From DAHUYF01 sp035623985 (lineage in GTDB: Bacteria; Pseudomonadota; Alphaproteobacteria; ATCC43930; CGMCC-115725): DNA of 64,000 nucleotides. The DNA lies in contig DASPSJ010000040.1 in assembly GCA_035623985.1 (NCBI GenBank), forward strand, positions 62,001-126,000. The letters are read 5' to 3'. Below are positions 25,165 through 32,302 of this stretch, in pieces. Made by a program: the position numbers and the translations under genes. Position 1 is the first letter of the stretch; each line of letters begins with the position of its first letter. Below the pieces are notes generated by a model. The model was not told the origin of the DNA. It did no database searches and saw only the letters and a list, made by a program, of their open reading frames with translations.

Positions 25165-25908
25165 TTAGAACGGTGCGATGATGTCGAGGAGCTGCTCGCC
25201 GTAGCGCGGCTGCTGGATGTTGGTGATCTGGCCGCGCCCGCCATAGGACACGCGCGCCTCGGCGAGCTTGTCGAGGCTCACCGTGTTGGTCGAGCTGATG
25301 TCCTGCGGCCGCACGACGCCGGCGACCTGGAGGTCGCGCACTTCGAAATTGACGCGCATCTCCTGGTGGCCGACGACGACGAGGTCGCCGTTGGGCAGCA
25401 CCTGCGTCACCATCGCCGCGACGTTGAGCGTGACCTGCTCCTCGCGCTTGATCTCGGCGACCGCCTGGTTGTTGGTGGTGCCGTTGATGTTGGCGACGTT
25501 GTTGGTGCCGGGGCCGAGATGATTGATGAGGTTGCTGAGGCCGAACAGGCTGGAGACGCCGTCCTGCTCCTGCGTGGTGCGCTGGCCCTGGGTGTTGTTG
25601 TCGAATTGCGCCTTGTTGTCGAAGGAGATCACGACGGTGAGGATGTCGCCGGGCTGGTTGGCGCGCTGATCCTTGAAGAAGGCGCGGCTGCCGGTCTGCC
25701 ACAGCGAGCTTGGCCGGCGCTCGCTGACCACGGGCGTGGGCATCGGCATGGAGACGGGCTTGTAGCCCGGCTGCTGGCGCGGATCCTCGATGGTGGTCAT
25801 CGGCGGCGTCTCGCCGATCTGCGAGATCCGCGACCAGGCGTTGCAGCCCGACAGCAGCGCCGCGGTCAGCAGCGGCGCAAGGCAACGGGCGAGGCGAGGG
25901 GTGTTCAT
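25165..25908 (-). CDS. flgH: Flagellar L-ring protein FlgH (lipoprotein)
   Basis: A 247-residue outer-membrane lipoprotein: signal peptide with lipobox LLSGC, Cys becoming residue 1 after lipidation, then PGDILTVVISFDNKAQFDNN and the FlgH core NGDLVVVGHQEMRVN and ISSTNTVSLDKLAEARVSYG. It builds the L ring. The ATG at 25908 is preferred because AGGAG lies 7 bases before it, with a GTG one codon upstream. It is last in the flgF-flgG-flgA-flgH operon, as in other alphaproteobacteria. Confidence 0.95.
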   Translation of the reverse strand: MNTPRLARCLAPLLTAALLSGCNAWSRISQIGETPPMTTIEDPRQQPGYKPVSMPMPTPVVSERRPSSLWQTGSRAFFKDQRANQPGDILTVVISFDNKAQFDNNTQGQRTTQEQDGVSSLFGLSNLINHLGPGTNNVANINGTTNNQAVAEIKREEQVTLNVAAMVTQVLPNGDLVVVGHQEMRVNFEVRDLQVAGVVRPQDISSTNTVSLDKLAEARVSYGGRGQITNIQQPRYGEQLLDIIAPF

Positions 25909-25918
25909 CACGCGTCTC

Positions 25919-26884
25919 CTAGCGGTCGGCCAGCACGGTGGCCGCGGCGACCGTCACGAGGTTGTGGCCGGTCACGGTGGCGTCGATCACGCGGTTCGAT
26001 TTGGTGTTGGCGACGTGGATGGTGGCACCCAGGCCGCCATCCTCGAGCGCCTTGCCCTGGGTGCTCAGCCTGAGGCTCGGCGTCTCGAGCACGATGGTGA
26101 CGAGGTCGTCCTTGTGCACGATCACCGGCGTCTGGACGTCGAAGGCGTGGAGCGGCTGATGCGCCTGAAGCGGGTGGCGCGGCGTCTTGCCGACAAGCTC
26201 GCGCGCCTCGGTAAGGGCGTCGGGCCCGGCGCGGTCGGCGGGGAGTTCCATGGCTTCGATGTCGCGCTGGGCGATGACATCGCCGGGCGTAACGGGGCGG
26301 TTGAGCACCATGAGCCGGGCCATCCGCACGAGCCGGCCGGTGATGCGCTGGCGCTCCGCCGCGGCATCGTCCGCGGGCGCCGACACCATCGCGCTGAAGC
26401 GTCCGGTGCGCGCATCGAGGCTGAGCCCTTCGATGGCGATGGTGTCGGGCGCGTCCTTGGCGGCGAGCAGGCGAAAGGCGCCGTTGTCGAGCTGGATCTG
26501 CGTGCCATTGACGGACGTGCTGCGCGCAATCTCCTGGCGCAGCCGCTCCGTCACCGCCTCGGCGTCGATCACGCGAGTGGCGCGCTCGACGGCGGCGCGG
26601 TCGAAGCTCGAGCCCGGCTGCCAGGCAAGACCATGCTCGCGCGCCGCGGCGGCGAGCCAGTTGGCGTCGAAGATCGTCGTGGCGCCGGGCGGCGGCGCCG
26701 GCGCCAGCACGTCGCCGGCATGCGCCCCGGCATCGGCGAAGAGATCGCCGAGCCGGATGACGGCGGCGTCGACGGTCACGGCCGGGCGCAGCGTCGGATC
26801 GGCCGCAGCCGGCAAGGCGGCGAGCACCGCCGTTCCGGCGAGGACGAGCGCGGCCAGGAAACGCATCATGACAGGGGCTCTCAT
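25919..26884 (-). CDS. flgA: Flagellar P-ring assembly chaperone FlgA
   Basis: A 321-residue periplasmic protein with a signal peptide (MMRFLAALVLAGTAVLAALP). The C-terminal SAF-type domain has LNRPVTPGDVIAQRDIEAM, ELVGKTPRHPLQAHQPL and the closing VLETPSLRLSTQGKALEDGG with IHVANTKSNRVIDATV. It is needed for FlgI ring assembly. GGAGG precedes the ATG at 26884. The start five codons in is possible. It is longer than enterobacterial FlgA because of an extra N-terminal domain, as is usual in this class. Confidence 0.93.
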   Translation of the reverse strand: MRAPVMMRFLAALVLAGTAVLAALPAAADPTLRPAVTVDAAVIRLGDLFADAGAHAGDVLAPAPPPGATTIFDANWLAAAAREHGLAWQPGSSFDRAAVERATRVIDAEAVTERLRQEIARSTSVNGTQIQLDNGAFRLLAAKDAPDTIAIEGLSLDARTGRFSAMVSAPADDAAAERQRITGRLVRMARLMVLNRPVTPGDVIAQRDIEAMELPADRAGPDALTEARELVGKTPRHPLQAHQPLHAFDVQTPVIVHKDDLVTIVLETPSLRLSTQGKALEDGGLGATIHVANTKSNRVIDATVTGHNLVTVAAATVLADR

Positions 26885-26894
26885 GCCGCCTCCG

Positions 26895-27680
26895 TCACTG
26901 GATCTGGCTCAAGGTCGACATCATCTGGTCGGAGGTCTGGATGACCTTCGAATTCATCTCATAGGCGCGCTGCGCCGTGATCATGTTGGTGATCTCGGTG
27001 ACGATGTCGACGTTGGAGGCTTCGAGAAAGCCCTGCTGGAGCGTGCCGAAAACGGTCGTGCCGGGATTGCCGAGGACCGGCGAGCCGGACGCCGCGGTCT
27101 GCGCATAGAGGTTCTGGCCGAGCAATTCGAGGCCCGCCTGGTTGGGGAAGGTGGCGAGCTGAAGCTGGCCGATGGTCTGCGGATTGGTCTGGCCGGCGAT
27201 CTGCGCCTGCACCTGGCCGGTGGCGTTGATCGAAACGGCGGTGGTGTTCTGCGGCACGGTGATGCCGGGTTGGACGATGTAGCCGTCGGCGGTGACGATC
27301 TCGCCGGTGGGGCTGAGCTGGAACGAGCCGTCGCGGGTATAGGCGATGGTGCCGTTGGGCTGCAGGATCTGGAAGAAGCCGAGGCCCTGGATGGCGAGAT
27401 CGAGCGGGTTGCCGGTCTGGGCGAGGTTGCCCTGGGTGGTGATCTGGTAGACCGCCGCCGTCTGGACGCCGGTGCCGATCTGCACGCCCACGGGCACGAT
27501 CGTGTTGTTGTCGGAGGAATTCGCGCCCTCGCGCCGCTCGGTCTGGTAGAGCAGGTCCTGGAACTCGGGGCGCTGGCGGCGGAAGGCGGTGGTGTTGAGG
27601 TTGGCGATGTTGTTGGCGATGACCTGGACGTTGGTCTCCTGGGCCATCATGCCGGTCGCCGCGATGTTCATGGCGCTCAT
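26895..27680 (-). CDS. flgG: Flagellar distal rod protein FlgG
   Basis: A 261-residue rod protein. The N-terminal MNIAATGMMAQETNVQVIAN with NTTAFRRQRPEFQDLLYQ includes the FlgG-specific loop, GLGFFQILQPNGTIAYTRDG is the mid-domain, and the C-terminus ends ITNMITAQRAYEMNSKVIQ then MMSTLSQIQ. It forms the distal rod through the periplasm. It lies 17 bp after flgF and 10 bp before flgA. Confidence 0.96.
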   Translation of the reverse strand: MSAMNIAATGMMAQETNVQVIANNIANLNTTAFRRQRPEFQDLLYQTERREGANSSDNNTIVPVGVQIGTGVQTAAVYQITTQGNLAQTGNPLDLAIQGLGFFQILQPNGTIAYTRDGSFQLSPTGEIVTADGYIVQPGITVPQNTTAVSINATGQVQAQIAGQTNPQTIGQLQLATFPNQAGLELLGQNLYAQTAASGSPVLGNPGTTVFGTLQQGFLEASNVDIVTEITNMITAQRAYEMNSKVIQTSDQMMSTLSQIQ

Positions 27681-27697
27681 GGATCAAAGAGCCTTTC

Positions 27698-28435
27698 TCA
27701 GGAAGTCTGGCTGAGCTTGTCGATGGCGGTGCTGCGCCGCTGGTCTTCCTCGTCGAGGAAGTTCTTGAAATTGGCGGCGGAGCGCGAGACCGTCAGCATG
27801 CGAGTAAGCTCGACCACCGGCTGCACGTTGGATTCCTCGGTCATGCCCTGTTGCACGACGGCGGTGCCGGGCTGCGGCGCCTGGTCGGTCACCCAGAGGC
27901 CGTTCGCCGAAGGCGTGACCGCTTGCGGCGCGGCGAAATCGACGACCTGGAGCTTGCCGAGCGCGGCTTGGATCGGCGTGCCGCTCTGGCTCACCGAGAT
28001 CGTGCCGTCGGTGGCGACGGTGACGCCGCGGGCATTGCCGGGCAGCACGATCGGCTGGCCGCTGTCGGAAAGCACGGGATAGCCCTGGGTGGTGACCAGC
28101 GTTCCCTGGCTGTCGAGCTGGAAGTGGCCGTTGCGGGTATAGCGCTGGCCGAGCGGCGTCTGGACGGTGAAGTAGCCCGAGCCCTGGATCGCGAAATCGA
28201 GCGGGTTGCCGGTGCTGGAGAGATTGCCCTGGCGCAGGTCGCGCGCCGTGCCGGCATCCTGAGCGAAGGCGAGGGGGCTGCTGGTGCCGCGGGCGCGGAC
28301 CAGATATTGGCTGAACAGCATCTCCTCGCCCTTGAAGGCGGAGGTGGAGAGGTTGGCCAGGTTGTTGGCCACCACCTCCATCTGGCGCTGCATCGCCATC
28401 TGGCCCGATAGCGCGATATATGTTGCGTTCTGCAT
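27698..28435 (-). CDS. flgF: Flagellar proximal rod protein FlgF
   Basis: A 245-residue rod protein starting MQNATYIALSGQMAMQRQME. It has NPLDFAIQGSGYFTVQT, RYTRNGHFQLDS and a C-terminal VVELTRMLTVSRSAANFKN. FlgF is a flagellar rod subunit that precedes FlgG. A longer upstream frame exists but the ATG at 28435 matches the family and lies 48 bp downstream of a sigma54-like promoter. First gene of its operon. Confidence 0.95.
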   Translation of the reverse strand: MQNATYIALSGQMAMQRQMEVVANNLANLSTSAFKGEEMLFSQYLVRARGTSSPLAFAQDAGTARDLRQGNLSSTGNPLDFAIQGSGYFTVQTPLGQRYTRNGHFQLDSQGTLVTTQGYPVLSDSGQPIVLPGNARGVTVATDGTISVSQSGTPIQAALGKLQVVDFAAPQAVTPSANGLWVTDQAPQPGTAVVQQGMTEESNVQPVVELTRMLTVSRSAANFKNFLDEEDQRRSTAIDKLSQTS

Positions 28436-28482
28436 CGACGGCCTTCTGAAACCTCGGGGGCGACCCCCGTGGCGCCTTGGAT

Positions 28483-28497
28483 GCACGGCCCATGCCA
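28483..28497 (-). promoter_or_regulatory. Sigma54-type -24/-12 promoter for flgF
   Basis: On the minus strand: TGGCATG-N4-GTGC, 13 of 15 positions compatible with TGGCACG-N4-TTGC and with correct spacing. The same TGGCATG -24 box is found before flgI. It fits class III control of flgF-flgG-flgA-flgH. Confidence 0.6.
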
Positions 28498-28618
28498 GCC
28501 GCAAAAATGGCGGGATACCGCCGATTTTCCTCCGGCGCATCGAGGGCAAGGGCAGGCTTTGCCGGGTAGTTCCTGCCCCGCCGCACCGGTTTGCCGGCCG
28601 CCGGCCGCAACCCGGGGT

Positions 28619-28634
28619 TTCACCAGTTATTAAG
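28619..28634 (+). promoter_or_regulatory. Candidate CtrA-like box upstream of fliL
   Basis: TTCA-N7-TTAAG, 55 bp before the fliL ATG. It is related to CtrA sites and shares a nearly identical core (CC-GTTATTAA) with the box before flgB. Two mismatches to the consensus, so moderate support only. Confidence 0.4.
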
Positions 28635-28689
28635 CTTGTGCCGCCTATGCTGGGCCCCGTCACCCCGAGGCCCCAAGCCGAGCGCGCCC

Positions 28690-29202
28690 ATGTCTGACCG
28701 GACCGCCGACGAAGCCCTTGAAACCCCTGCGAGCGACGCGGCGGCGAAGCCGAACCGCAAGAAGCTGCTGCTGCTCGCCGGCGGCGGGATCGTCCTGCTG
28801 CTGCTGATCACCGGCGGCGTGCTCTATGTCACCGGCGCCGCCGACAAGTTCGTCGGCCACAAGGAGCCGGAGAAGGTGGCGGAGAAGCCGGTGGTGCCGC
28901 CGACCTTCTACGACCTCCCGGACCTTCTGGTGAACCTCAACACCAGCGGCCGCAAGGCGAGCTTCCTGAAGCTGTCGGTCAGCCTCGAGCTCGAGCGCGC
29001 CGAAGACCTGCCGCGGCTGCAAGCGGTGATGCCGCGCATCCTGGACAACTTCCAGGTCTACCTGCGGGAGCTGCGCGTCGAGGATCTGCACGGCTCCCCC
29101 GGCATCTACCGGCTGCGCGAGGAACTGCTGGCGCGCGTCAACAGCGCCGCGGCCCCGGTCAAGATAGCCGACGTGCTGTTCAAGGAAATGCTGGTCCAAT
29201 AA
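28690..29202 (+). CDS. fliL: Flagellar basal body-associated protein FliL
   Basis: A 170-residue single-pass membrane protein: a short cytoplasmic N-terminus, a transmembrane helix at about residues 26-45 (LLLLAGGGIVLLLLITGGVL), and a periplasmic SPFH/stomatin-like domain including FYDLPDLLVNLNTSGRKASF and a C-terminal PVKIADVLFKEMLVQ. FliL surrounds the stator and supports torque. The ATG at 28690 gives the standard family length. It leads the fliL-fliM operon. Confidence 0.94.
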   Translation: MSDRTADEALETPASDAAAKPNRKKLLLLAGGGIVLLLLITGGVLYVTGAADKFVGHKEPEKVAEKPVVPPTFYDLPDLLVNLNTSGRKASFLKLSVSLELERAEDLPRLQAVMPRILDNFQVYLRELRVEDLHGSPGIYRLREELLARVNSAAAPVKIADVLFKEMLVQ

Positions 29203-29227
29203 GGGCTTGCAAACCGGGATTAAAGGG

Positions 29228-30355
29228 ATGGCCGAAGAGCAGGGTCAGACGGAAGAGGAAAAACTGGCCGCCGAATGGGCGGCGATGGCCGACAGCGCCC
29301 CGGCGCCGGGCGGCGAGGCGGGCGCGGCCGGCCAAGGCGAAGGCGCAGCCGAAGGCGAGCCCGGCGCCGACGGCCAGGTCGGCACGGCGCGCGTCCTCAA
29401 CCAGAACGAAATCGACAGCTTGCTGGGCTTCGGCGACGACGCCGGCGGCGGCAAGGACAATTCCGGCATCCGCGCCATCATCGACTCCGCGCTCGTCTCC
29501 TACGAGCGCCTGCCGATGCTGGAGGTGGTGTTCGACCGCCTGGTGCGCATGATGTCGACCAGCCTGCGCAATTTCACCTCGGACAACGTCGAGGTGTCGA
29601 TCGACAACATCACCTCGATCCGCTTCGGCGACTATCTCAACTCGATCCCGCTGCCGGCGATGCTGAGCGTGTTCAAGGCCGAGGAATGGGACAATTACGG
29701 CCTCCTCACCGTCGACAGCGCGCTGATCTACTCCATCGTCGACGTGCTGCTGGGCGGCCGGCGCGGCACGGCGGCGATGCGCATCGAGGGCCGGCCCTAC
29801 ACCACCATCGAGCGCAACCTCGTCGAGCGGCTGGTCTCGGTGGTGCTGTCCGACCTCTCCGGCGCCTTCGACCCCTTGAGCCCGGTGACCTTCCGCTTCG
29901 AGCGGCTGGAGACCAATCCGCGCTTCGCCACCATCGGCCGGCCGGCCAACGCCGCCGTGCTGGCGCGGCTGCGCGTCGACATGGAGGACCGCGGCGGAAG
30001 GCTCGAGGTGCTGCTGCCTTATGCCACGCTGGAGCCGGTGCGCGAGATCCTGCTGCAAGGCTTCCTCGGCGAGAAATTCGGCCGCGATTCGATCTGGGAA
30101 GCGCATCTCGCCGGCGAGCTCTGGTACACCAGCGTGCCGATCGAGGCGGTGCTCGATACGGTCGAGCTGCCCTTGCGCGACGTGCTAAACCTCAAGGTCG
30201 GCTCGCGCGTGCTGCTCAACGTCAATTCCAGCTCCGACGTGCATCTCGTCTGCGGCGATCTCGCCATGTTCTCGGGAAAGATGGGCCGCAAGGGCGGCCA
30301 TATTGCCATTCGCATCAGCGAAAAGATGGAAAAGGATCGAGGCCACACGCCATGA
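29228..30355 (+). CDS. fliM: Flagellar motor switch protein FliM
   Basis: A 375-residue switch protein. The CheY-binding motif LNQNEIDSLLGF is present but starts at about residue 57, behind a Gly/Ala/Glu-rich disordered leader. The middle CheC-like FliG-binding domain (VSIDNITSIRFGDYLNSIPLP; GGRRGTAAMRIEGRPYT) and the C-terminal SpoA domain (VELPLRDVLNLKVGSRVLLN) follow. It forms the C ring, binds CheY-P and changes rotation. The ATG at 29228 has AAAGGG before it. The stop overlaps the next gene (ATGA). Confidence 0.96.
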   Translation: MAEEQGQTEEEKLAAEWAAMADSAPAPGGEAGAAGQGEGAAEGEPGADGQVGTARVLNQNEIDSLLGFGDDAGGGKDNSGIRAIIDSALVSYERLPMLEVVFDRLVRMMSTSLRNFTSDNVEVSIDNITSIRFGDYLNSIPLPAMLSVFKAEEWDNYGLLTVDSALIYSIVDVLLGGRRGTAAMRIEGRPYTTIERNLVERLVSVVLSDLSGAFDPLSPVTFRFERLETNPRFATIGRPANAAVLARLRVDMEDRGGRLEVLLPYATLEPVREILLQGFLGEKFGRDSIWEAHLAGELWYTSVPIEAVLDTVELPLRDVLNLKVGSRVLLNVNSSSDVHLVCGDLAMFSGKMGRKGGHIAIRISEKMEKDRGHTP

Positions 30356-30900
30356 CCGTGACCCTTGCCGCCGACCTTGTTGTCGCTCTTCTTCTCGTTT
30401 TCACAATATATTATACGGCAAAGCTCAGCCGTCGCTTGAGCATGATGCGCACCGACAAGGCGGCGCTTCAGACGCTGGTGCAGACGCTCGCCCAGGCGTC
30501 GGCGAGCGCCGAGGCCGGGGTCGCCGGCCTCAAGGCCGCCGCAGAGGAGACGGGCCGCGAACTGGAGCGCAAGCTCCAGGCGGCGCAAGCGCTGCGCGAG
30601 GATCTCGCCTATATGATCGATCGCGGCGGCGCCATCGCCGACCGCATGGAGGCGTCACTGCGCCCGCGCCGCGAGCCGCCGCCGGCGGAGACGGCCCGGC
30701 CACGGCCGACGGAAGTGCCGCGGCCGCGGCCCGTGGAAGCGTTGCGGCCGTCGGCCGAAGCGCCGAGCCGCGAGCCCCGGACCGGCGGCGTCAATTTCAT
30801 CCAGGAGATGGCGGCGCGGCTGGCGCCCGCCGCCGCTGCCGCCGGCACGCCGTCGCGCGCCGAGCGCGACTTGCTGCGCGCGCTGGCCGGCCGCCGCTAG
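30352..30900 (+). CDS. DUF6468 membrane protein, PflI-like flagellar positioning candidate
   Basis: A 182-residue bitopic protein. An N-terminal transmembrane helix (LAADLVVALLLVFTIYYT, residues about 5-22) is followed by a coiled-coil (ALQTLVQTLAQASASAEAG; LERKLQAAQALREDLAYMID). A Pro/Arg-rich linker (PRPTEVPRPRPVEALRP) and a conserved-looking end (SRAERDLLRALAGRR) complete it. The architecture and its place after fliM match the DUF6468 family, which I associate with Caulobacter PflI, a polar flagellum positioning factor with a proline-rich region. The function is inferred from layout and synteny. Confidence 0.7.
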   Translation: MTVTLAADLVVALLLVFTIYYTAKLSRRLSMMRTDKAALQTLVQTLAQASASAEAGVAGLKAAAEETGRELERKLQAAQALREDLAYMIDRGGAIADRMEASLRPRREPPPAETARPRPTEVPRPRPVEALRPSAEAPSREPRTGGVNFIQEMAARLAPAAAAAGTPSRAERDLLRALAGRR

Positions 30901-30913
30901 GCAGGAGCGCGCG

Positions 30914-31624
30914 ATGGAGTTCCGCCTGCGCCTCATGCCGGTGGCGGTGATCGCCACGGTCGGCCTGCTCGCCGTCAAGCTCGGCGACGCCTGGCAAGTG
31001 GTGGATGCGCCGGTCGCCACGGCGCGCGCGCAAACGGCGCCGGCAAATCCGCCGGCGCCCGCGGCCGCGCCCGCCGGCGAGGCGAAGCCCGGGACCAAGC
31101 CCGCCGCCGCGCCGGCGGCGGCGCCGGCCGGAGCCGACAAGCCGCAAGCGGTCGATCCCCTCACCATGAGCCCGTCGGAGGTGGAGCTGCTGCAAAAGCT
31201 CTCCGAGCGCCGCGCCGAGCTGGAGAAGCGCGCCGCCGCGCTCAGCCAGCGCGAAGTGCTGCTGCAGGCAACCGAGAAGCGCATCGACGAGAAGATCGCG
31301 CGGCTCGAGACGCTGCAGAAGGACATCGGCGGCATCGTCGACAAGCAGAACGAAGAGGATCAGGCGCGCATCAAGAGCCTGGTCAAGATCTATGAGACGA
31401 TGAAGCCGGCCGAAGCCGCGCGCATCCTGGGCCAGCTCGACATGCCGGTGCTGCTGGGCGTGCTCGAGCACATGAAGGAGCGCAACGCCGCGCCCATCCT
31501 CGCCGCCATGGACCCGAGCAAGGCCAAGACGGTGACGCAGGCGCTGGCCGAGCGCCGGGGCCAGCGCGACCAGGCCGAAGCACCGTCCGACAAGCCGGAG
31601 CCGAAGCCGGCGGCGAAACCGTGA
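30914..31624 (+). CDS. motE: MotE-family periplasmic motor protein
   Basis: A 236-residue protein with an N-terminal signal anchor (LMPVAVIATVGLLAVKLGD), an Ala/Pro/Lys-rich linker, a long coiled-coil (EVELLQKLSERRAELEKRAA then ETLQKDIGGIVDKQNEEDQA), and the MgtE-N-like helical end KIYETMKPAEAARILGQLD then VLEHMKERNAAPILAAMDP. This matches MotE of rhizobia, the chaperone that stabilises MotC in the periplasm. No motC is in the window, so its partner may differ here. It sits between DUF6468 and cheZ. Confidence 0.82.
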   Translation: MEFRLRLMPVAVIATVGLLAVKLGDAWQVVDAPVATARAQTAPANPPAPAAAPAGEAKPGTKPAAAPAAAPAGADKPQAVDPLTMSPSEVELLQKLSERRAELEKRAAALSQREVLLQATEKRIDEKIARLETLQKDIGGIVDKQNEEDQARIKSLVKIYETMKPAEAARILGQLDMPVLLGVLEHMKERNAAPILAAMDPSKAKTVTQALAERRGQRDQAEAPSDKPEPKPAAKP

Positions 31625-31639
31625 TCAAGGGGTAAAGCG

Positions 31640-32302
31640 ATGCAGGGCCTGCCGATGACGAAGCGCGCCGAGGACGCCGATCTCTTGCGGAGGATCCGGG
31701 CCATCGAGCCCAAGGGCGAGATTGCCGTGGACGCCGGCGCCGTCGCCTCGGTCGTCGAGGCGGTGGTCGCGAGCCTGTCGGGCGACATGTCCGTCGCCGA
31801 TCTCAAGCTTTACCAGGAGCTCGAGCACCTCGCCCACTACATCCAGAGCGCCAAGCGCGAGATCGCCGCGCTCCGGCCGCATGACATCACCGAGCGCATT
31901 CCCGCCGCCACCGACGAGCTCGACGCGGTGGTGGACCATACCGCCGAGGCGACCGGCACCATCCTCGACGCCGCCGAGCGGCTGGAAAAGCTGGCGCCGA
32001 GCTTGCCGGCCGAGACGCGCGACGTCGTCGGCACGGCGGTCACCAGCATCTACGAGGCCTGCAACTTCCAGGACATTACCGGCCAGCGCATCACCAAGGT
32101 GGTGAAGACGCTGAAATTCATCGAGCAGAAGATCGACGCGCTGCTCGGCGCCTTCGGCGACGGCGTTGCCGTTCCGCCGCCGGAGCCCGAGCCGGAGCCG
32201 CTGGACGAGAATGCGCGGCTGATGCATGGGCCGCAGCTCCCCAGGGAGGCCAACAAGCAGGACGAGATCGACGCGATCCTGGCGGAGTTCGACCGGCAAT
32301 GA
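31640..32302 (+). CDS. cheZ: CheZ-like CheY-P phosphatase
   Basis: A 220-residue helical protein with a long antiparallel helix pair and the CheZ core YEACNFQDITGQRITKVVKTL. The Asp and Gln of this motif insert into the CheY active site to speed dephosphorylation. A C-terminal Pro/Glu linker and a terminal DEIDAILAEFDRQ helix resemble the CheY-binding peptide. CheZ-like proteins occur in several alphaproteobacteria next to motility genes. The start is the ATG at 31640 with AAGGGG upstream, or the in-frame ATG at 31655. The stop overlaps the next start. Confidence 0.87.
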   Translation: MQGLPMTKRAEDADLLRRIRAIEPKGEIAVDAGAVASVVEAVVASLSGDMSVADLKLYQELEHLAHYIQSAKREIAALRPHDITERIPAATDELDAVVDHTAEATGTILDAAERLEKLAPSLPAETRDVVGTAVTSIYEACNFQDITGQRITKVVKTLKFIEQKIDALLGAFGDGVAVPPPEPEPEPLDENARLMHGPQLPREANKQDEIDAILAEFDRQ

